Positions 42,501-47,113 of a stretch of DNA of 47,113 bases are shown here, piece after piece. Location of the stretch: contig JAFWFZ010000035.1 in the NCBI GenBank assembly GCA_017515345.1, positions 1-47,113 of the forward strand, in the 5' to 3' direction. The notes under the pieces were generated by a model. That model was given only the letters and a program-made list of their open reading frames with translations, did not search any database and was not told where the DNA came from. A program made the translations under genes and the position numbers. The stretch is from Oscillospiraceae bacterium. Lineage in GTDB: Bacteria > Bacillota > Clostridia > Oscillospirales > Oscillospiraceae. Each line of letters starts with the position of its first letter. The first letter of the stretch is position 1.

Positions 42501-43012
42501 GCGCGCGCGCCATGACCTATTTCAGTTACGTGCCCCATACGCCGGACGCCGCGTATCAGAGCGCCGTATCGCCTGCGGCGGTATCGGCCCAGGCAGCGGA
42601 CCTCGCCGCGTACAGGCCCCTGAAAAGCGGCAGCGTGACCGGGCTTTCCGTCACCGGCATCAGCCTGACGCTGGAGTCCGCGACCGCGGTCAACCTGAGC
42701 TTCACCCTGGGCAGCGGCCACGCCATCGGGGAGTACGCCTTCTCCGTGAACGGACAGCCCGCATCGGCGGCGTACAGCGGCGGCCGGTACTACATCCGGA
42801 TCCCCGACATCGCGGCAAAAGAGCTGGATACGGTCCAGACCGTAACGGTGACCCGGGGCAGCGAAGCCCTGACGGTCACCTGCAGCGGCCTGAGCTTCGC
42901 CTACAATACCCTGAAGAACTATCCGAACGTTCCCGCCAAGGCGGCTCTTTGCGAGCTGGCGCGGGCGCTGTACGCCTACAGTGCGGAGGCGGATACGTAT
43001 TTTGCCCGATGA
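36548..43012 (+). CDS. Giant surface protein: cadherin-like, beta-propeller and DUF4430-like domains
   Basis: A 2154-residue secreted protein. Signal peptide to about 25 (ALAAG). In order: an N-terminal region (26-180) that itself resembles a degenerate DUF4430 domain; cadherin-like beta-sandwich domains (about 400-480 and 690-800, each ending ...EYxxxV); a PQQ-type beta-propeller (about 896-1340) with blades such as IYKVDAISGETVLRK; Ig-like domains (1346-1535); a DUF4430-like domain (about 1540-1745) with MYMSNFWGHDENLMYY and ILLSDGDTIDLAMF; and a C-terminal module (about 1855-2154) found on many clostridial surface proteins. ATG 36548 has AGGAGGG upstream. There is no sortase motif at the end, so how it is held at the surface is unclear. 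It is 69 bases behind the transglutaminase-like gene. Confidence 0.88.
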   Translation: MKKVLSVLLIALLALQLLPGAALAAGEGSFVFAAFSSGESVVAPTRVSYAQGQSIRQALAASPYEFTGLDTGYIDSIAGVAASYFMTDENGAYSLDRPASDIECFVFYGSALTLHEGEHGPMCDMVTAMAEMNEATNGVRNYQPARAAYLECQTGMLHNGSDFTALAAALRAAMTDFEENVLGAPAQAVSLAVKSLTSGSAVTGWTLSLTDIYGSSCAFTSGEAIALRADTYDFELTKDQYAARGSMTVGTDGSVTIGGNAVSTLYLYDGEWIGDVLLHNTSGDMENGVYEHTAVSDGWEYLVPDTDGTGVFCWIVKGSGIDGSTFTASNVKCFPVYETIDGVWEAGATPNKRRSWESSYDVITKSIRKDDTPALITLEARYDHADGYTIVQSRAMHIERTPTLRALTVLSGGAAQEFGFAPQVTEYSLDVSSSALVLAPEPTGSYTVTVNGEAASVSSPVTVALPEGVTDVTAAVVSSAGRTTEYVLHVNRVEAVTVTVNHPAGTTVLVENGAGALLGPESSTDTADSFLLVPGTAYSAVATKNGHYHTRTSFTAADGLAVTAAEPIAADWMTGLTLRSRTREASSDIYLARSDFDPAIHEYEIGLDDVLYSFYAAATASRGTVTAVEPGKTITNTASNIATSATNINRYLEAGDAPAAVTFRVTDTVSGVDYYQDYTVSILRRPTLTAMTLLIGGESVYLYRVEDGEVTSAAGFDDEIHEYQANILRAADGLTLEVETYLPGYCITVDGTEFRAPVDENTGEPGTAVTVTLPLDSYLDSETAELCVHATHEAAQTNVYSVTLVKRDALNTAVVVTDGAGTALPDALAAVYDTRSGDRVWPGEDGLFPLVDGMEYRIVSTCVGCVGDERTVTVTAETGDITVALAAAPETDWGEGITSDWPSFRGGDDSNGVISAKTPVTAETAMLSWASKLGDGYSSEAVSCPILITEDGYDYLIVYAGDWIYKVDAISGETVLRKPMDHSSSFAINSPTFGGGMIFVGLSGGGVQAFDAASLDSLWLYRDELGGQPNCPITYRDGYVYTGFWNSEAAEANYVCLSVTDEDPSNDKEQKLASWTVASVGGYYWAGCYVTDDYLLVGTDDGHTGCTSETASLLCLDPKTGALLDSLTGLKGDVRSSICRDAADGRFYFTTKGGCFYSVMTVTDGDGTRFDRDSLRRVFLQNGAGEEFPAMSSCTPVVYNGRAYIGVSGAGQFTAYSGHSITVIDLRSWTVAYSVATQGYPQTSGLLTDGYDDGAVYVYFFDNYTPGKLRVLRDQPGQTEPDLVTLEEHTVQGSVTVYTTPYVLFTPSGAQAQYAICSPISDDYGVIYFKNDSANLMALSNTIASLEVVTPPDKTEYAAGELFDGTGMEILVTYENGTSRVLPASREAYGVTLTYFTWSEEPLTEDDTTFFVRFAHTMYQNNGEEIGYPYLSPAAAVQLTITSAAACSITAEAPEPMTVTAGEMLELELSGLFTDSAGHALTYTLEGDFGEHTRIAGSRLFFSQPEPGVFAPVVAASCAGGESASVTLSITVEPAPEGLDLQYGYNETDADSVTVYVTVSSDGLPILNSDGDETLALLPVTVPYFDLGDYGLEDYYRYHTDGGSGPYTDDTVIRRPTALHLYIWLLQRYYMGLPESQCGPNGSDNNPLDYCGAGGVLNMEGGLAFEDGMLNALNITGSATSMYMSNFWGHDENLMYYRNHVFPLMSPGWGSTADYILLSDGDTIDLAMFSNWDFYKSGAFITIADGSGRTPNVLSAGMGEEIAFSTVKFGTSSVSEGGSASFAPVTGLNVEVFSADWQPLDYLHSDTGSYTCTFQQPGTYYILATDPAAGETGPHSDACLAPGVMRVDVREAGSARVVSASLTLSGEIGVNYYVSPDASLAADPGAYAVFTCMGEDSEPILLTSVPTDENDGVTRYIFTRKVAAKEMTELITLRLYAGNGTPAELENSAGEPIAGNAAQYSVARWCGTVTSANGRALAAKLGNFGARAMTYFSYVPHTPDAAYQSAVSPAAVSAQAADLAAYRPLKSGSVTGLSVTGISLTLESATAVNLSFTLGSGHAIGEYAFSVNGQPASAAYSGGRYYIRIPDIAAKELDTVQTVTVTRGSEALTVTCSGLSFAYNTLKNYPNVPAKAALCELARALYAYSAEADTYFAR

Positions 43013-43162
43013 CGGACCGCGGCGCGCGGGAAAGGAGGGGAGAGAGGACGCGCACCGTTGGGGATCACGGGCCGAGCAGACGGCGCGACAGCGCAGCCCA
43101 CACGTTTATGAGGAGAAAGCTCCAGTAGACGGTAAACCATAACGTGTAAAGGAGAATAATCA
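43013..43162. other. Intergenic gap inside the surface locus
   Basis: 150 bases with a GC-rich first half and an AAAGGAG at 43148-43154. I see no terminator and no convincing promoter. Confidence 0.5.
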
Positions 43163-46100
43163 ATGCACAGGAAGACAACGAAGGTACTGGCCATCGTCCT
43201 GACGCTGGTGATGCTCATCGGGCTGATGCCCCTGACGGCGCTGGCGGAGGGAGAAGAGTACGAGCTCCGCACCCTCACCTTTGAGGACGCGGACTGGACG
43301 GCCGGCAAGAACTACGCCGGCGGAGAAAACTGGTCGAGCCTCATCGACTCGAGCCAGTACGGCGGCCCGCTGCTTTATCCCCAGAGTGAAGACGCGGAGC
43401 CCTACAACTGGTACGACGGAGACAATACGGAGCTGTACCACGAGCTGCCGGACGGGTGGGGCGACCACCAGTACTGGGGCGGCGGCCACGCGGTGAGCCA
43501 CTTTGCCGCCAGTGACACGACCCAGTACGGCGACTATATGAGCCAGCTCACCGTCTTCAAGGCGGGGGTCGAGGGCCTTGCCACCACCGGCGGCGGGCAC
43601 AACGGCTCCGACAACTTCGCCGTCCACTTCGGCTACAATGACGGCTCCGATTACAGCATGTCGGTGCTGCCGTCCCTGAGCTTCGGCGACAGCGAGGCAC
43701 GGGTCATCGACCACATGTACGTCAACTCCACCTGCTACAACCTGTACTGCAACGTCAGCGGCAACAGCCTGACGCCCAGCCTGGGGGAGAACGACTACGT
43801 GAAGCTGGTGGCCACCGGCACCCATGAGGACGGCACCGCGGCCACGTCGGAGTTCACCCTGGCCAGCGGCTCCTCCGTTGTGACCGACTGGACCAAATGG
43901 GACCTGAGCGGCCTGGGTGCGGTGACCGAGGTGACGTTCAACGTGATCGGCTCCAGCGACAACGGCTTCGGCTTCTCCCAGCCCGCCTACTTCGCCTATG
44001 ACGACGTGGCGGTGCGGTTCCCCGTGGAGGTGAACCAGGCGCCGCAGCTCATCGACGGCGTGGAGCCCGCGCTGATGGTCACCCGCCGGGTCAACACGGC
44101 CTATCAGCTCACCGACCTGAGAGAGGGCCGCATCTTCGAGGACCCGGAGGGCGAGACGCTGGACTACTCCAACTACTTCTACCAGCGGTCCACCGACGGC
44201 GGCGAGACCTGGGGCGTGGAGAACCACTTTGACGGGGACACGCTGGGCTACAGCGATATGATCCTCATCGAGACCGCGCCGGGCATTTACACCTACCGGT
44301 TCTATGCCGTAGACTCCCAGGGGGCGTCCTCCGCGGACAACGGCGTGTACTGGACCCTGACCCTCAATGTGGTGGAGGAGGGGGAGTGGCCCATCACCTT
44401 CTACGTGAGCTATGAGAGGTCGGCCGGCAATGCGAACCCGCCGATCATCAAGCTGTATCCCAGCGAGGGCGTGGACCCGCAGACCAACTATCCCATATAT
44501 GATGAAGAGGATGAGATCGCCTTCACGGACAGCACCTTCGGTGTTGATCCGGAGAACGGCGAGCCCAGCGGCACGGCCGGCGACAGCTTCAGGATGTATT
44601 ACGCCATGCTGCAGGACGGTTGGTACGTCTACCGCGGCTGGGCCTGGAACCCGGAGACCGAGGCTTACGACGTGGATCTGGGCGGCATGCAGCTCTTCAT
44701 CCCCACGGATGAAAATGCCGACGGAACCGCCGGCGGCGGGACGGACATCTACCTGAAGACCCAGTATATCGCCGCGAAATTCGGATCGGGCTATCTGGCG
44801 GCCGATGAGTTTACGGCGGAGGTGCGCTGCCCGATCATGCAGTGCACCGCGATCCCCGGCGCCGTGCAGTACAGCAACAACCGCGCTTACGCCACGCATC
44901 TGCTGTACGCGGGCGGCAACTCCTGCCTGTATAATTACACGGTGAAACCCGTGGATACGACGGTATATGCCAGCAATACGCAGATCAACCAGACCGTGCC
45001 CGTGACGGGCAGCGCCTACCGGGAGACGAGCATCAACATCTATTCCGCAGGCGTCGTATCCGTGGAGGTCCCGGTGTTTGCCGAGTTCAACCTCTACCAG
45101 CAGATGAACAATTTCAATACCATCACCATCCCGCCCGACAGCGTGGTGGAAAACGGCGAGACCAAGACCTGCACCTTCACGGTGGGCGTGCCGTCCAGCG
45201 CCAGCACGAGGCTGAACTATTCCTGGCGGCTCAGCGATCCCAACGGGGTCTACCGGACGAAGACGGACTTCACGGTCCCGGTGGGCACCTGGAGCGTGGA
45301 TTTTGACAGCACGGACCGGAAGACACATGACAAGAGCGGCCTGGGCAACACGATCCGGGACAGCGACGACGCCGACGTCATGGTGAACCTGGACCCCAGG
45401 GGCTACGCCAGCTTCACGGAGACCCGGCGCGTCCGCGCTTACCGCTTCTGGGAGATCGTGAACAGCATCACGGCCAACATCATGATGGAGCCGGACTTCA
45501 ACTGGCAGGTGCTGGTCGGCAGCGAGGATGACATCGTAACGCTCAGCGGCGGCAACACCGGCGACAACTGGGCCGACGTCACCCCCACCGGCACGGACAT
45601 CGTCGCCGTGTCCTACGACGCCATCGACGCGGGCTCCGGCTCCCTTGTGGGCGTGTTCCCGGCGACCACGCCCCACCGCACCGCCGTTTTCGTGGCGACG
45701 AACGAGCCCCAGGGCTCCGCGGACGCGAACATCAGCTACAACACGGACGGGACCGCTCAGAGCCGCGGCGACGAGTGGGATTATTTCTATGACACCTGGT
45801 ACTATCTTGACTCGGACGAGGCTCCGGCCCTGGACTTCACCCTCACGGGCGAGGCGCAGGTGGATTACGCCTTCGTCACCACGAATGACGACCTGGTCAG
45901 CACCCTCTCCGATTGGACGAGCCTGACGGCGGCCGACGGCGTGTACACCGTGCCGCTCATCGGCTTCCGCGAGGCGGGGACGAAGGGCGGCACCGTCATC
46001 ATCCGCATGACGGCGGCCGACGGCGTCAGCTACCGGCTGGCCCGCGTGTCGGAGATGCGCGTGGAGATCGAGAACAGCACGAACCCCGGCGAGCCCATCA

Positions 46101-47113
46101 TGCCCGGCAACGAGATCACCGCCACCGTCTACGATACGTTCCGCGGCATGTACAAGATCGCCGGCATCTTCAATCCCCAGGCATTCAGAGTGGAGTATTT
46201 CTTCAACGGGGAGCTGGTCAGCGCCAACGTCTCCTCCCAGTACGGGGTCGCCAACGGCCTGAAGATCACCCTGACCGTGCCCGAGGACGTCGACTTCGGG
46301 GAGAGCGACGCGGCGGAACTCGTTCTGACGGGCGGCCACGCGTTCACCCAGATGTTCTCCGCCCCCAACCCCTTCGATCTGCTGTATTCCATGACGGACA
46401 ACGGCGTGGGGACGAACTTCAACGCCTCCACCGTGAAGGTCAGCTTCCAGCATCTGGCGGACGTTCCCTTCACCGTGAACAAGACCGTGACCTATGACAT
46501 GCGCCTGGAACTGGTGGATGAGGACGGCCCGGTGGAGGGCTGCAATATCACCCTCACCGATCCGGAAGGGAACACGCTCACCCCCGGTGAGGACGGCCTG
46601 TACCACGGCCTTGTCTATGGCGAATACCCGTATTCCATCGGCAAGGCGGGCTATCTCGCCAATAACGGCGCGATCACCCTGGGCAGCGCCGACGCGGCCG
46701 AGCTTACGGACGGCGTCGTGGTGCGGACGATCACCCTGGAGAAGGCGGCCGAAGGCGGCTGGGACGGCGTGACGTACACCGAGCCCGCCGCGGATGAAAA
46801 CGGCGTGTACCAGATCGCCACCGGCGCGGAGCTGGCCTGGTTCATGGATCACGTGAACAGCGGCGGCGGAGACGCCAGCGCCGTCCTCATCGCGGACATC
46901 GACCTGGCAAACTACCCGTGGACGCCCATCGGCGGCGAGAACGTCTTCTCCGGCAGCTTCGACGGACAGGGCCACACCGTGAGCCACCTGTTCATCGACA
47001 GACGGCTCGAAGCCAACGCCGCGCCCCGGCTGGGCCTGTTCGGCGTGGTGGAGGGCACGGAGGACGCCCCCGCCGTTGTGAAGGACCTGACAGTGGAGGG
47101 CTCCATCGCCATC
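43163..47113 (+). CDS. Giant surface protein with DUF4465 domain (partial)
   Basis: At least 1317 residues; it runs in frame off the window end. Signal peptide to about 29 (ALA). Residues 35-290 match DUF4465: YNWYDGDNTELYHELPDGWG and WGGGHAVSHF, GGGHNGSDNFAVHFGY, YVNSTCYNLYCNVSG, WDLSGLGAVTEVTFNVIGS and PAYFAYDDVAV, in the correct order. Ig- and cadherin-like domains follow. At 46740-47113 there is a GLUG-like repeat (WTPIGGENVFSGSFDGQGHTV, in part). From memory, DUF4465 proteins occur in corrinoid-responsive surface loci of Bacteroidota; this needs checking. ATG 43163 has AAAGGAG upstream. Confidence 0.88.
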   Translation, partial: MHRKTTKVLAIVLTLVMLIGLMPLTALAEGEEYELRTLTFEDADWTAGKNYAGGENWSSLIDSSQYGGPLLYPQSEDAEPYNWYDGDNTELYHELPDGWGDHQYWGGGHAVSHFAASDTTQYGDYMSQLTVFKAGVEGLATTGGGHNGSDNFAVHFGYNDGSDYSMSVLPSLSFGDSEARVIDHMYVNSTCYNLYCNVSGNSLTPSLGENDYVKLVATGTHEDGTAATSEFTLASGSSVVTDWTKWDLSGLGAVTEVTFNVIGSSDNGFGFSQPAYFAYDDVAVRFPVEVNQAPQLIDGVEPALMVTRRVNTAYQLTDLREGRIFEDPEGETLDYSNYFYQRSTDGGETWGVENHFDGDTLGYSDMILIETAPGIYTYRFYAVDSQGASSADNGVYWTLTLNVVEEGEWPITFYVSYERSAGNANPPIIKLYPSEGVDPQTNYPIYDEEDEIAFTDSTFGVDPENGEPSGTAGDSFRMYYAMLQDGWYVYRGWAWNPETEAYDVDLGGMQLFIPTDENADGTAGGGTDIYLKTQYIAAKFGSGYLAADEFTAEVRCPIMQCTAIPGAVQYSNNRAYATHLLYAGGNSCLYNYTVKPVDTTVYASNTQINQTVPVTGSAYRETSINIYSAGVVSVEVPVFAEFNLYQQMNNFNTITIPPDSVVENGETKTCTFTVGVPSSASTRLNYSWRLSDPNGVYRTKTDFTVPVGTWSVDFDSTDRKTHDKSGLGNTIRDSDDADVMVNLDPRGYASFTETRRVRAYRFWEIVNSITANIMMEPDFNWQVLVGSEDDIVTLSGGNTGDNWADVTPTGTDIVAVSYDAIDAGSGSLVGVFPATTPHRTAVFVATNEPQGSADANISYNTDGTAQSRGDEWDYFYDTWYYLDSDEAPALDFTLTGEAQVDYAFVTTNDDLVSTLSDWTSLTAADGVYTVPLIGFREAGTKGGTVIIRMTAADGVSYRLARVSEMRVEIENSTNPGEPIMPGNEITATVYDTFRGMYKIAGIFNPQAFRVEYFFNGELVSANVSSQYGVANGLKITLTVPEDVDFGESDAAELVLTGGHAFTQMFSAPNPFDLLYSMTDNGVGTNFNASTVKVSFQHLADVPFTVNKTVTYDMRLELVDEDGPVEGCNITLTDPEGNTLTPGEDGLYHGLVYGEYPYSIGKAGYLANNGAITLGSADAAELTDGVVVRTITLEKAAEGGWDGVTYTEPAADENGVYQIATGAELAWFMDHVNSGGGDASAVLIADIDLANYPWTPIGGENVFSGSFDGQGHTVSHLFIDRRLEANAAPRLGLFGVVEGTEDAPAVVKDLTVEGSIAI

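Overview
The window looks like a chromosome segment of a high-GC, anaerobic, Gram-positive gut Clostridia of the Oscillospiraceae type. The evidence is: lipoprotein and N-terminally anchored surface proteins with no outer-membrane genes, classical TTGACA/TATAAT promoters with 17-18 base spacers, strong AGGAGG ribosome sites, butyrate kinase, FeoAB iron uptake, a two-gene (SufC/SufB-like) Fe-S assembly operon, and the holB-ricT pair of Firmicutes. The placement rests on gene content only; no rRNA is present.

Layout. 1-767: non-coding repeat region (copy A). 768-3129 (minus): nitroreductase, cyclophilin PPIase, PH-like membrane protein, smpB and a small DUF6951-like protein, one tightly packed operon. 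3281-5907 (plus): promoter, FeoA-FeoB fusion and a 52-residue Cys-rich FeoB partner. 5985-9761 (minus): ricT, holB, DUF1846 protein. 9.9-10.6 kb: structured repeat (copy B). 10.6-12.3 kb (minus): minimal SUF. 12.5-14.5 kb (plus): beta-propeller lipoprotein. 14.6-20.7 kb (minus): flavin reductase, thioesterase, butyrate kinase, Na/Pi-PhoU transporter, DUF2284 protein, FAD dehydrogenase. 20.8-21.6 kb: structured repeat (copy C, opposite orientation to B). 21.6-24.5 kb (minus): MFS transporter, a membrane protein and a cassette of secreted/membrane paralogues, one of which carries an in-frame amber codon. 24.7-27.1 kb: thioesterase, then a divergent metal-binding lipoprotein and a chimeric methionine sulfoxide reductase beside a tRNA-Val. 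27.4-29.0 kb: metG.

29.2-47.1 kb is the most unusual part. A consensus-like promoter leads into a cobalamin-riboswitch-like leader with its own terminator, a YezD-like small protein, a second strong terminator/attenuator, and then a co-directional run of large surface genes: a DUF4430 (transcobalamin C-terminal-like) protein, MoxR ATPase, DUF58 protein, a transglutaminase-like/DUF4129 membrane protein whose catalytic residues are substituted, a 2154-residue protein combining a beta-propeller with a DUF4430-like domain, and a giant DUF4465 protein that runs off the window. The riboswitch together with the domain types suggests a corrinoid-capture surface system of a Gram-positive bacterium. 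This is inference and needs binding and expression data.

The second notable signal is a family of long structured intergenic repeats. Comparing copies B and C shows two hairpins in which nine base pairs have changed on both sides and still pair, so structure, probably in RNA, appears to have been preserved.
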